NCBI RefSeq assembly: GCF_002160055.1 | Contig: NZ_NFJV01000021.1 | Span: 1 to 64,000 of the forward strand | DNA from: Mediterranea sp. An20 | GTDB lineage: Bacteria > Bacteroidota > Bacteroidia > Bacteroidales > Bacteroidaceae | Direction: 5' to 3' | DNA length: 64,000 nucleotides | In this document: positions 8,607 through 16,999 of the stretch, piece after piece | Numbering within the stretch: the first letter of the stretch is position 1 | Layout: the number at the start of each line of letters is the position of its first letter | Program-made: the position numbers and the translations under genes | The notes under the pieces: generated by a model | Seen by the model: the letters and a program-made list of their open reading frames with translations, nothing else | Told to the model about the DNA's origin: nothing | Databases searched by the model: none

Positions 8607-9859
8607 TAAACTCTAATCTTTAACGTATTAAACTTACATAAACACATCACAAATAAAGTTATCTCAGAAATACACATCGCAATGGCGGCACTGTAATTAC
8701 CCCAAAAATTAACTGTAACTACCAAAAAAATTATACTCAATATTCCTGAATACATTACATATTTAAAGAAAGAACTTTGAAAGCCTAAATTCACCAATCC
8801 AACTATTCCGAGAATATAATTTAAACCTCCAAAGAAAATTACGGGTGTCATTAACTGCATTAACTCTATTGCTCCACTTGATTCACCATTCAATAATACA
8901 TCATTAATTAGTGGCGCTCCCAAAAATATAGCACAAGATAACAAGAACAATAGTCCTCCCATAATCAAAGTTACTTTCTTTATTTTACTCATATCAGACA
9001 ATAACGAACCTTGTGTAAAAGATTTGGCCAAATAAGGAAATAAAGCATTCGATATTGGAGAAGCTATTGATTGAGAAGCCTTTATAACCTTCTCTGCACT
9101 TGCATAAATACCAACAAAAGATTCATTAATAAAAAGTCCTAAAATGAATACATTAGAATTTCTGTACAAATTCATAAAAATAGTGGATAGAAAAATATAC
9201 CATCCATCTTTTAACTGAGAAAAAACATCTTTGTAAGTAGGAAAAGATAAATAAACCCCAAAAACTTTACAGGCAATGTAAAGACTTAAGCCTCCAGCTA
9301 ATAGAAAACCGGCAGAATTTAATAATGTTATATACAAATAATCTTTCTCCTCCTTTATGAAACAAAAAATCAGAATAGTAAATAACAGTTTACAAATGAA
9401 ATTAACCAACGTCATATAACGCATTTTCTCCATTCCTTGAAAAAGCCATACAGGGTTCAATAAATCACCAACTACTACTCCAATCCCCAATAGCATCATA
9501 TATAAATAAGTAATAGGAAAAAATATCCATGTAACTACAGTGAACACAATTGTAGCAGCAATAGACAAACATACCTTAGCCGCAATAGTTGCATTAAATA
9601 TGCAATTGATATAAATTCCGTCCTCTCTATGTTGTGCTATCTGTTTTGTTACTGAGAAATTAAACCCATAAGTGCTTACTAACAACATATATTGAATAAT
9701 GGCATATGCGATTGAATAAGCTCCATAATTAGCCATCCCAACTACTTTAATTAGATAAGGTAGTGTAACAAGGGGAAGCACCATGTTTAAAATATTTAAT
9801 ATGGAAAGAGATAATATACTCTCTAACAGGCTACTATTCTTTTTTAATTTTAAATACAT
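8606..9859 (-). CDS. wzx: Wzx-type polysaccharide flippase
   Basis: This is a 417-residue integral membrane protein with about 12 hydrophobic segments and the start layout of the MATE/MOP oligosaccharide flippase family (LLESILSLSILNILNMVLPLVTLPYLIKVVG, here cited in part). It would flip the undecaprenyl-linked repeat unit to the periplasm for Wzy-dependent polymerisation. Its first 26 bases overlap the end of the Wzy gene. The gene is AT-rich like its neighbours. The symbol is by family and position only. Confidence 0.86.
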   Translation of the reverse strand: MYLKLKKNSSLLESILSLSILNILNMVLPLVTLPYLIKVVGMANYGAYSIAYAIIQYMLLVSTYGFNFSVTKQIAQHREDGIYINCIFNATIAAKVCLSIAATIVFTVVTWIFFPITYLYMMLLGIGVVVGDLLNPVWLFQGMEKMRYMTLVNFICKLLFTILIFCFIKEEKDYLYITLLNSAGFLLAGGLSLYIACKVFGVYLSFPTYKDVFSQLKDGWYIFLSTIFMNLYRNSNVFILGLFINESFVGIYASAEKVIKASQSIASPISNALFPYLAKSFTQGSLLSDMSKIKKVTLIMGGLLFLLSCAIFLGAPLINDVLLNGESSGAIELMQLMTPVIFFGGLNYILGIVGLVNLGFQSSFFKYVMYSGILSIIFLVVTVNFWGNYSAAIAMCISEITLFVMCLCKFNTLKIRV

Positions 9860-11066
9860 TCCGAAGTGATAATCGAGACATCAAATACAATAATAAAAGA
9901 ATTAAAATAATTTCATATGCACCTAAGGTTAACCAATAGAAATCAAAAAAACCTAACGCTAAAAAAGTGAAATTTCCACAATTAGCCAACAGCATAAAGA
10001 TGTTAGACGAAAATCTCAAATAGCTATACAATAGATAAAAAAAAGTGCCAAACACATTTACTATTATAGCATAACTGAATATATTTTGAGAATATACCCA
10101 AATTGTCCCCATAAAAGTTCGTACATTAGTTTCTCCTAAATCACCTATAGACAAAAAAATTGGATTAAGAGAACTGAGATATTCACCTCCAAATACAAAA
10201 TTAAATATATTAATAACAGGAGTAAAAAGAGCTTCTGTCATTTCAGGCTCCAAGATTCCTGCCTTTATATCAAGACTTAAAGCTAAAGCTCCCCCAGACA
10301 AATAATCAATAAAATGATTTGTGACAAAAGTAAACCATACAGAGGACAATTCACTCTTTCCACTCACAACCATCAGAATAAAATAGCTTAATACAAATAT
10401 TAGAATACAAGCTAATACAGGAAGTAATACAGACTTAAATGAAAATGTTGTTTTACCACTTACTATCCGAGCGAAATACCCTATCAGAAAAGGAGCTATA
10501 ATCCAGCTCTTTACACCAACGGCATACATTCCAACCAAAGCCAATAAAATTACAATATAAGCAAATTTATGTCGAGCATCTGCTTTATATACCATATAAG
10601 CAAATATAGCGGACATTAATACAGAAAGATGCGCCAAAACACCTTTCACCTCATATTCTTCTGAAAATTCATCACTACCAAAACTCATTCCAGAAAGAGA
10701 AACGACAGAATGAATACGAGACATGGAAATAGCTATACAAACAAGTGCAATGACTGTTAATAGACGATAATTATCATCCTTCTTCCCAACACAAATCTGA
10801 AACAAAAATTCTTTATTTTTATTTGCAAATGAAAAAAACAAACTCGGAATGAAGAAAAAAAAGAGGCCAACCATCCATACAATTAAAGAAGGGAAATAAA
10901 AATCTGGCACTCCAAGAGAAGCATAAGAATATACAATAGCTACTAACGTAACCAAAGTATATGGCAGCGAAAGAAAATTTAAAGGAGTAAAATAGGTTCC
11001 CCAAATTTTCTTTTCAAAAAAAAACAAAAAAAAGACTTCAAACAAAAAAACACACAAAAAAAACAT
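9834..11066 (-). CDS. wzy: Wzy-type repeat-unit polymerase
   Basis: This is a very hydrophobic protein of about 410 residues with many predicted membrane spans and the long periplasmic loop expected of O-antigen/capsule polymerases. Sequence identity within Wzy proteins is weak, so the call rests on topology and on the adjacent Wzx gene. The frame stays open to a TTG at 11087. I prefer the ATG at 11066, which begins MFFLCVFLFEVFFLFFF. The first 20 codons contain runs of A7-A9 on the plus strand (poly-Phe coding), a place where slippage could switch expression. A promoter-like sequence lies about 175 bases upstream. Confidence 0.75.
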   Translation of the reverse strand: MFFLCVFLFEVFFLFFFEKKIWGTYFTPLNFLSLPYTLVTLVAIVYSYASLGVPDFYFPSLIVWMVGLFFFFIPSLFFSFANKNKEFLFQICVGKKDDNYRLLTVIALVCIAISMSRIHSVVSLSGMSFGSDEFSEEYEVKGVLAHLSVLMSAIFAYMVYKADARHKFAYIVILLALVGMYAVGVKSWIIAPFLIGYFARIVSGKTTFSFKSVLLPVLACILIFVLSYFILMVVSGKSELSSVWFTFVTNHFIDYLSGGALALSLDIKAGILEPEMTEALFTPVINIFNFVFGGEYLSSLNPIFLSIGDLGETNVRTFMGTIWVYSQNIFSYAIIVNVFGTFFYLLYSYLRFSSNIFMLLANCGNFTFLALGFFDFYWLTLGAYEIILILLLLYLMSRLSLRNVFKIKKE

Positions 11067-11239
11067 AGGATGTAAGCAGTCAGTCAATAAGTAAGTAAAC
11101 GTCCAATTCGTAAGCGTTCAATTCTGACATACCCCCTGTATTACAAGCAGCATGTCTGAAATAAGATTAAAATTGGGATGAAAAGCCTTTCAAAATCTTC
11201 ACTGCTGTACATATCATTATAATTTTAATGTTTACAGCG

Positions 11240-11270
11240 CGAAGGTAGGAACATCTAACTGAACAGGCAA
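11240..11270 (-). promoter_or_regulatory. Promoter ahead of the Wzy-to-GT block
   Basis: Reading the minus strand, TTGC (11270-11267) is followed after exactly 19 bases by TACCTTCG (11247-11240), close to the Bacteroides -33/-7 consensus with one mismatch in the -7 box. It sits in the 313-base gap between the ATPase gene and wzy. It would let the AT-rich biosynthetic block be expressed without read-through from the UpxY region. The rest of the gap shows nothing further. Confidence 0.55.
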
Positions 11271-11401
11271 TACGTCTGTTTTGGACGCTTACTTAATGTT
11301 TTCAAAAACCTGACTTTATTTTTATAGTTTGTTCGTATTGATTCTGATATCCTTGGCAGCAGATTCAGTTGGGCTAATACGCCTTTGAGAGACGCTTATA
11401 C

Positions 11402-12691
11402 TCAAAAATAAGCCGTTACCGCATAAAGAGGCACATTAGTCATCCACTCCTGTTCACGATAATCCGACATTGAAAACCGCAATCCATGCATTCCCGGATG
11501 AGAAGCCACAAAAGTAGAAAGCGATTTTGAACGCAAATTCTCTTCAGCTTTTACTTCTATCGGTACGACACGCTCATCTTGCTGAATCAAAAAATCAATT
11601 TCCAACTTTGCATCATTGCTGTAATAAAAAACAGAAGTACTATTCTTGGCAACCAATTGGCTCATGAGATAATTTTCAGTAAAAGCTCCTTTCGATTCCT
11701 CCATACCGTTATCTGCTATCAACAACTTTTCGGGAGGAGTTTCACTCATGGCTCCCAACAAGCCACAATCCAACAGGAAAAGTTTGAAACTGGAAATATC
11801 GACATAGAATTTCAAAGGCATCTTGGGCTGTAACACCCTTTCTGCCTTATAGACTAACCCGGCATCCAACAGCCACTGAATAGCGACTTCAAAATCCTTG
11901 GCTCTCCCTCCCGGCTTGGCTACCCCATACACAAACTTCTTATTCTCTTTCACCAATTGCGAGGGCATGGATTGCCAGACCATACTGATGCGATTGGCTT
12001 CTGAAACTGGCACATGTTTGGAAATGTCCTTTCGATAAGCATAAAGAATATCATTCTGAATGGCACGCACCCGCACTGCATCATTGGAAAGAATGAACTC
12101 GCCCACTGCTTCGGGCATTCCACCCACAAAATAGTATTCACGCAAAATTTTGACAAACTCCCCCCGCAAAAGTTTGATAGTATCCCAATCTTTGGAGAGA
12201 AGAATATCCAGCATATGCTTTTTCCCTTTGGCCAACAAAAACTCGTCAAACGTCATCGGATAGATATGCAACACCTCTACCTTACCTACAGGAAAAGATT
12301 CCCCCCGATGCATGGCTATCCCCAATAAGGAACCTGCCACAGCCACATGATATTGCGGCGCATTCTCACAGAAATATTTTAAAACAGACAATCCACAAGG
12401 AGCTTCCTGAATCTCATCCAAGATAATCAATGTCTTGCCAGGCACTACACTCTGCCCTGTAATAGCACCGATGGCAAGCAGGATACGCTGCATGTCATAA
12501 TCCTGAACAAAGAGATTTTTAGCTAATTCATTATTATCACAATTGATATAAGCCACATTGTCAAACTCCTGCTCACCAAATGCTTGGAGGATATACGTTT
12601 TACCCACCTGACGTGCACCGGCCAAAACAAGAGGCTTCCGATGTTCCCGTTCTTTCCATTGCTTAAGTTGCTCGATAATGTTCCTATACAT
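11402..12691 (-). CDS. AAA ATPase with DUF4143 and nuclease-like end
   Basis: This is an ATP-binding protein of the large Bacteroidetes DUF4143 family, about 429 residues from the chosen ATG. Walker A is GARQVGKTYIL and Walker B is LIILDEIQEAP. The C-terminal part carries EIDFLIQ followed by VPIEVKAEEN, which fits a PD-(D/E)XK nuclease-like fold (D...ExK). The frame is open further up (ATGs at 12700 and 12730), but MYRNIIEQLK is the usual family start. These genes are multi-copy in Bacteroides and their role is unknown. It interrupts the capsule locus and has its own promoter with three 33-base repeats upstream. It is not expected to make polysaccharide. Confidence 0.86.
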   Translation of the reverse strand: MYRNIIEQLKQWKEREHRKPLVLAGARQVGKTYILQAFGEQEFDNVAYINCDNNELAKNLFVQDYDMQRILLAIGAITGQSVVPGKTLIILDEIQEAPCGLSVLKYFCENAPQYHVAVAGSLLGIAMHRGESFPVGKVEVLHIYPMTFDEFLLAKGKKHMLDILLSKDWDTIKLLRGEFVKILREYYFVGGMPEAVGEFILSNDAVRVRAIQNDILYAYRKDISKHVPVSEANRISMVWQSMPSQLVKENKKFVYGVAKPGGRAKDFEVAIQWLLDAGLVYKAERVLQPKMPLKFYVDISSFKLFLLDCGLLGAMSETPPEKLLIADNGMEESKGAFTENYLMSQLVAKNSTSVFYYSNDAKLEIDFLIQQDERVVPIEVKAEENLRSKSLSTFVASHPGMHGLRFSMSDYREQEWMTNVPLYAVTAYF

Positions 12692-12792
12692 GCCAATCAT
12701 AGTAAATATGCGAATCCAGCATTGAATCATTCAAACCATACAAGCCCTCATTCTTCCAATTCTTAATCCGCAGAATAATAAATGTTTTGGCA

Positions 12793-12824
12793 CAAAATTA
12801 CATTTTTCCGACCGAACTTTCAAA
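12793..12824 (-). promoter_or_regulatory. Promoter of the DUF4143 ATPase gene
   Basis: On the minus strand, TTTG (12824-12821) is followed by exactly 20 bases and then TAATTTTG (12800-12793), a near-perfect Bacteroides promoter. The 20-base spacer contains TTCGGTCGGAAAAATG, one of three 33-base repeats. A protein bound to that repeat would therefore block or reshape the promoter. Confidence 0.75.
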
Positions 12825-12889
12825 AGAAAACCACACTTTTCCGACCGAAGTTTTAGGATATTTCCACATTTTTCCGACCGAAGTTCTAT
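12801..12889 (-). repeat. Three 33-base direct repeats (operator-like)
   Basis: The plus-strand core TTTTCCGACCGAA occurs three times. Its CCGACC part starts at 12808, 12841 and 12874, so the period is exactly 33 bases (about three helical turns). The minus-strand core is TTCGGTCGGAAAA. Flanks between cores diverge. The copy nearest the gene lies inside the promoter spacer and the other two lie upstream of the -33 box. This looks like a set of protein-binding sites controlling the ATPase gene. Confidence 0.8.
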
Positions 12890-12937
12890 GAAAGTCTGAG
12901 CTATCAAGCAAAAACTAACTGAGAATTAGCTGCCGAC

Positions 12938-13849
12938 TCACAGTTTTTCTATTTCATCTATAGTCAAACCAGTAGCCTTTACTATATCTGATATAGGGAG
13001 GTTCATTGGCTTCAGATTACGGGCTATGGAAAGATTTGCCTCATGCGCACCTTCAGCACGTCCTTCTACACGACCTTCAGCACGACCTTCTTCCAAGCCT
13101 GCTGCATGGCCAGCCGCATGCCCTTTCATTTCAGCCGTCTTCATCACGCTGTACCAGTCACGATAGTTCTTCAAGCTCTCTTCGTAGGCGTAGCGGTCTT
13201 TGGGGTCGAATTTGGCAAGCTCGGCTGCTTCAAACAAATGCTGGAAGACCTTCTCTTGCAAGGCACGGGGACGATCCATCAACGAAGCCAGGTTACGAAT
13301 CGCATAAAGCCACTTGTCAAGCAAGGTCTCTAACTCGCTTTCTGTTTTCGTAAACTTGGGCATCTCCAGGTAGATGAAGGTCAGCTTGTCATAAAACACT
13401 TCCTCGGTGGCAGTATCCATCAACTTCACTTCGTGATAATAGGAAGGATCCTGCGAATGAAAACAGAAATTCAAAATACCAATCGTATAGATGCCTTTCA
13501 AGTCGTAATCCCAATTGCCACGGGGAGCCTGTTCGCGGATAGCAAATGAAGAATAATAAAGGCTGCGGTCCTTAAAGAACTGCTGTTCGCCTTTCTGCAT
13601 CTCCACCAGAAAATATTCTCCCTGCTCGTTCGTGCAATATACATCAAATACAGCCCGACGGTCGTACTCCTGGGTACCCAGATGCTCCGTGTTGAGATAA
13701 GAAATGTCTTTAATCTCTTCACGCCCCTGCAGCAACGCATTCAGGAAACTGATGAGCAAGTCTTTGTTAATCTCCGTACCGAACAGTTTCTTGAACGCAA
13801 AATCGGTATAAAAATTAATGTATCTTTCGTAAATGCCTTCCGAGCACAT
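12938..13849 (-). CDS. Rpn-family PD-(D/E)XK nuclease/putative transposase
   Basis: This protein belongs to the Rpn/PDDEXK_2 family (recombination-promoting nuclease-like). The opening RYINFYTDFAFKKLFG is the family signature. The nuclease core reads FDVYC then EYFLVEMQKGEQ, giving the D...ExQ metal site seen in the family. The start is set at the ATG at 13849 (MCSEGIYERYINF), 17 codons inside the longest frame. Near the C-terminus a low-complexity stretch of EGRAEG-type four-residue units is encoded by 12-base repeats near 13045-13110. Length is about 303 residues. It has its own promoter. It lies between upxY and the ATPase and is not part of sugar synthesis. Confidence 0.86.
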   Translation of the reverse strand: MCSEGIYERYINFYTDFAFKKLFGTEINKDLLISFLNALLQGREEIKDISYLNTEHLGTQEYDRRAVFDVYCTNEQGEYFLVEMQKGEQQFFKDRSLYYSSFAIREQAPRGNWDYDLKGIYTIGILNFCFHSQDPSYYHEVKLMDTATEEVFYDKLTFIYLEMPKFTKTESELETLLDKWLYAIRNLASLMDRPRALQEKVFQHLFEAAELAKFDPKDRYAYEESLKNYRDWYSVMKTAEMKGHAAGHAAGLEEGRAEGRVEGRAEGAHEANLSIARNLKPMNLPISDIVKATGLTIDEIEKL

Positions 13850-13882
13850 ATCCTTTTGACTATTTTGAGATGTTACAAAGGA

Positions 13883-13913
13883 CAAAGATAGGAAAATCAA
13901 GCATCAAACCCAA
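13883..13913 (-). promoter_or_regulatory. Promoter of the Rpn-family gene
   Basis: On the minus strand TTGG (13913-13910) is followed by 19 bases and TATCTTTG (13890-13883). Spacing and -7 box match the Bacteroides consensus. It lies about 35 bases upstream of the ATG at 13849 and between upxY and the nuclease gene. Confidence 0.65.
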
Positions 13914-13967
13914 TATTCCATCGAAAAAAAATAATCAAACGAACAAACGATTCCTTACCTTCAAGCA

Positions 13968-14507
13968 TCAACTGTCTAACACCCGACAATACCAACGGGA
14001 AATGCGGAGCATTACGCCCACTCCTACCAAAGTTTTAATGAAATAGAAGCTGTTCTTCACCCGATGCAGTTTACCGGTCATCCCGGCAAAAGGTCCGTGT
14101 ATGACTTCCACTAACTTGCCGGGCTTGGCGTCGGCCTCTTCGCTGGTCATAAAAAGGGTATCTTTGAAATCGGGGTCGCACAACGCACGGAATTCCAGCA
14201 TCTGACGGTCGGGAATCTCATACCACTCACCAGTCCCTTCCTTGCGAAAGACGTTCATGGGAAGGTTGCATTCCGTAAGCAGGCGCATCAGGTGTTTCTG
14301 AGGTTCGTCCTTGCGGAGGAACAGCAGATTGTGTACCACAGGTACCAGCACACGCTTGGTCTGCCCCATGCGATTACGCCTCTCGGCATAAGTCATGGGG
14401 ATGAAGAAATCCTTGCCTTTTTCTGTCAGGAATTCTCCCAACCGGAGTTCCTGGCAATTGAAAGTGCGAATGGCATACCAAGAGGATTTTTGTTCAGTTG
14501 CGTCCAT
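13968..14507 (-). CDS. UpxY-type capsule antiterminator (NusG family)
   Basis: This is a NusG/RfaH paralogue of the UpxY family, which binds RNA polymerase and prevents early termination within its own capsule operon. The N-terminal NGN domain begins SSWYAIRTFNCQELRLGEFL. The C-terminal KOW motif reads VEVIHGPFAGMTGKLHRVKN. The start is placed at the ATG at 14507 (MDATEQKSS). The longer open frame to 14651 runs through the conserved leader RNA and is not likely translated. The protein is about 179 residues, normal for UpxY. No UpxZ-like gene follows, unlike Bacteroides fragilis loci, where upxZ usually comes next. Confidence 0.9.
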   Translation of the reverse strand: MDATEQKSSWYAIRTFNCQELRLGEFLTEKGKDFFIPMTYAERRNRMGQTKRVLVPVVHNLLFLRKDEPQKHLMRLLTECNLPMNVFRKEGTGEWYEIPDRQMLEFRALCDPDFKDTLFMTSEEADAKPGKLVEVIHGPFAGMTGKLHRVKNSFYFIKTLVGVGVMLRISRWYCRVLDS

Positions 14508-14631
14508 ACGAATCGAAGAGAGTGGAAGACGTGAACAGGCAATCTTTGGAGAAAGAATCCCCTTTCCCAAGCCGACAAACAACCGGGATATGAATCTCTC
14601 CAGAAAGATACAGCCTGCCGTTATCTCCACC

Positions 14632-14714
14632 GTACAAGAGCCGAAGCTCACGAGAAAAACAGATATGACCTACTATAACGCTGCAAAAGTACGACGAAAG
14701 AAAGATATATGCAA
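14632..14714 (-). promoter_or_regulatory. UpxY promoter and capsule leader hairpin, copy A
   Basis: On the minus strand TTGC (14714-14711), 19 bases, then TACTTTTG (14691-14684) make a consensus promoter. About 25 bases into the transcript lies a hairpin, GAGC-UUCG-GCUC (14649-14638), with a UUCG tetraloop and a few extra pairs outside a mismatch. The segment from the -7 box through about 14610 resembles copy B upstream of the CapD-like gene (17000-17116). Conservation of the hairpin with a changed loop suggests an RNA element, possibly where UpxY loads. Confidence 0.75.
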
Positions 14715-14740
14715 GAAGAAAAACATTTTTATACCCTCTT

Positions 14741-16684
14741 TCAGGATTGTACCGCCACCTCTGCTCCGTTCTTTTTATCCAGTGCCTCGAAGCAGGAATT
14801 CTTGCTGATAAACTCGGGAACGATGTCTTTCATTGCTGCCACAATCTTCATCTGGTCATAGGTATAGCTGACATCAATCAGTCCCTGGATACGTTCTTTT
14901 ACCTCGTCGTAGTCATACTCGCGCACCGTGGCAATCATGATTTTATCGTGATACGTGGGTTTGGTCAGTTCCTTCACGTTCAGCAGTTCTTCGTAAAGTT
15001 TCTCGCCATGACGCAAGCCGGTAAATTCGATTTTCACATCCGTGCGACCGGACAGGCTTATCATACGGCGAGCCAAGTCGACAATCTTCACCGGTTTGCC
15101 CATATCGAAGATGTATATTTCTCCGCCGTTGCCCATGCTACCGGCTTCCAACACCAACCTGCAGGCTTCGGGGATGGTCATGAAGTAACGGATAATGTCC
15201 GGATGGGTGACAGTGACAGGACCACCCCGTTGTATCTGGTCGCGGAAACGGGGAATGACCGAACCATTGGACCCCAAGACATTGCCAAAACGGGTGGTAA
15301 TGAACTGCGTGCAGGGTTTCCCTTCTTTCTGCAGCTTCTTGGCCAGCGACTGCACATAGATTTCGCAGATGCGTTTGGAGCAGCCCATCACGTTGGTGGG
15401 ATTCACCGCCTTGTCAGTGGAAATCATTACGAACTTCTCGGCTCCGTATTTCACAGCCAGGTCGGCCACCGTACGTGTACCATAAACATTGGTCTGGATG
15501 GACTCGGACACGTTGTCTTCCATCATGGGTACATGCTTGTAGGCAGCAGCATGGAAGATGTATTGCGGACGGAACTCTGCAAAAATGCCTTCCATGCGAG
15601 TGGCATTGGCAATATCGGCCACCAGGGTCACGGCATCGATGTCACGCCAATGGTCCTGCAACTCCAGGCGGATGTCGTGCAACGGTGTTTCTGCCTGGTC
15701 TACCAGAATCAGTTTATAGGGATTAAAGGACGCCACCTGCCTCATGATTTCGCTGCCAATAGAACCTGCAGCACCGGTAATCATCACCCGCTTGCCTTCC
15801 AGGTGGGAAGCTACTTTGCGAATGTCTATCTGGATGGGGTCGCGGGGAAGCAGGTCTTCAATCTGAATATCTTTCAACTGGTCGCGCTTCAGCACCGGAC
15901 TGTTCCACTCGCTCAAAGGAGGAGCGGTCATCAATCTGATATTCAATGCCAGCAGTCGGTCGACCATATCCGTGTTCTTCAGCTCGTCCATCTTGGCCGG
16001 AGAAACAATGACCACCTCAATGCGGTGGCGACGAAGGTTTTCCGCCAGCATCTCATCATTGGGATAGACACGTACCCCCATGATTTCCTTATTAATCAGT
16101 TCAGGTTCGTCGGCTATGAAACCGCGCAGACGGTAACGGTTGTTCAGACTGACGCGAATGGCTTTAGCGATATTCACGCCCGCCTCACGTGCCCCATAAA
16201 TAAAAACATTGTGGCTGTTGCTCCGGTCCAGATTCAGCGTATCAAACAGAACCTTTACCACAATGCGGGAGCAGGCCATTAGGGCAAAGCTGCTGACATA
16301 CGATATGACCAACACACTGAACGGCAGAAACGCCGGATGCAGACGATGCGCCAAAACAACAGCAAAAACCGCCAACAGGGCATAAGACACTGTGAGCGCA
16401 ACGAAGATGCGCATGACATCTACAAAGGAAGAGAAGCGCAATACGTTGGAATAGGTGCGGAAAACATGGAAAAAGACCAGATTGACCACTACCACAGCCA
16501 AAATACTCTTCTCCACCATAGCAGAATAGAGCCAGATGGACTGCCAGTCAAACCTCAGCAAAAAAGCGCCGAATACAGAAATAGCCACAAGCAACGTGTC
16601 TATCAGCAGAATGCTCCATACCGGCAATACTTTAGTAGAAAGATAACGGCGGAAATAACGTCCGCGAATGGATAGTTTTAACAT
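14741..16684 (-). CDS. CapD/WbpM-like UDP-HexNAc 4,6-dehydratase
   Basis: This 647-residue membrane-bound SDR has about four N-terminal membrane spans (residues 15-140), a first Rossmann-like domain, and a catalytic SDR domain starting VMITGAAGSIGSEI near residue 295. The active site reads ISTDKAVNPTNVMGCSKR. Methionine takes the place of the usual tyrosine (MxxxK), as in the WbpM/FlaA1 branch. It would convert UDP-GlcNAc to a 4-keto-6-deoxy sugar, the entry point for QuiNAc, FucNAc or bacillosamine-type residues. It is first in the capsule locus, preceded by a leader of about 400 bases with hairpin copy B and a terminator-like stem. Confidence 0.92.
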   Translation of the reverse strand: MLKLSIRGRYFRRYLSTKVLPVWSILLIDTLLVAISVFGAFLLRFDWQSIWLYSAMVEKSILAVVVVNLVFFHVFRTYSNVLRFSSFVDVMRIFVALTVSYALLAVFAVVLAHRLHPAFLPFSVLVISYVSSFALMACSRIVVKVLFDTLNLDRSNSHNVFIYGAREAGVNIAKAIRVSLNNRYRLRGFIADEPELINKEIMGVRVYPNDEMLAENLRRHRIEVVIVSPAKMDELKNTDMVDRLLALNIRLMTAPPLSEWNSPVLKRDQLKDIQIEDLLPRDPIQIDIRKVASHLEGKRVMITGAAGSIGSEIMRQVASFNPYKLILVDQAETPLHDIRLELQDHWRDIDAVTLVADIANATRMEGIFAEFRPQYIFHAAAYKHVPMMEDNVSESIQTNVYGTRTVADLAVKYGAEKFVMISTDKAVNPTNVMGCSKRICEIYVQSLAKKLQKEGKPCTQFITTRFGNVLGSNGSVIPRFRDQIQRGGPVTVTHPDIIRYFMTIPEACRLVLEAGSMGNGGEIYIFDMGKPVKIVDLARRMISLSGRTDVKIEFTGLRHGEKLYEELLNVKELTKPTYHDKIMIATVREYDYDEVKERIQGLIDVSYTYDQMKIVAAMKDIVPEFISKNSCFEALDKKNGAEVAVQS

Positions 16685-16957
16685 ATCGGAAAGATAAGTA
16701 ACTGTTAAGTAACTAATCAGATTTTAGCTTGCATCAGACACAAAAGACACAGGGATACAAAGTTGCCGTATCCCCAAGTCTGCCAATCGCGCCACTGGTA
16801 ACCGCAACCGGCATGTAAAAAGAAGCCACTAATGAAGATTGAAATAATGCTGTCTGAAACCTGTCATTCTTCGCTCAGTACTGTTCCAAATGCTTGTTTT
16901 CAAAGGAATTCAGGGAAAGAGAGGCAGGCAGATAAGAGAAAGGCCTATATATAAAGA

Positions 16958-16992
16958 CTCCTTCCTCTGTCCGAATTATCCGGACAAAGGAG
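16958..16992 (-). terminator. Leader terminator-like hairpin (possible UpxY target)
   Basis: On the minus strand CTCCTTTGTCCG (16992-16981) pairs with CGGACA (16973-16968) plus AAGGAG (16963-16958), leaving a four-base bulge (16967-16964) and a seven-base loop. The next bases on that strand are TCTTTATATAT. It lies about 120 bases after the predicted start of the CapD-like transcript and about 275 bases before its ATG. This fits an attenuator that needs antitermination to pass. Confidence 0.6.
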
Positions 16993-16999
16993 CTCGGAA

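Noticed and set aside
14747..16282. Long plus-strand open frame (511 codons) antisense to the CapD-like gene
   Set aside because: It shows no family motifs and lies fully within a well-supported gene; it is a codon-usage shadow.
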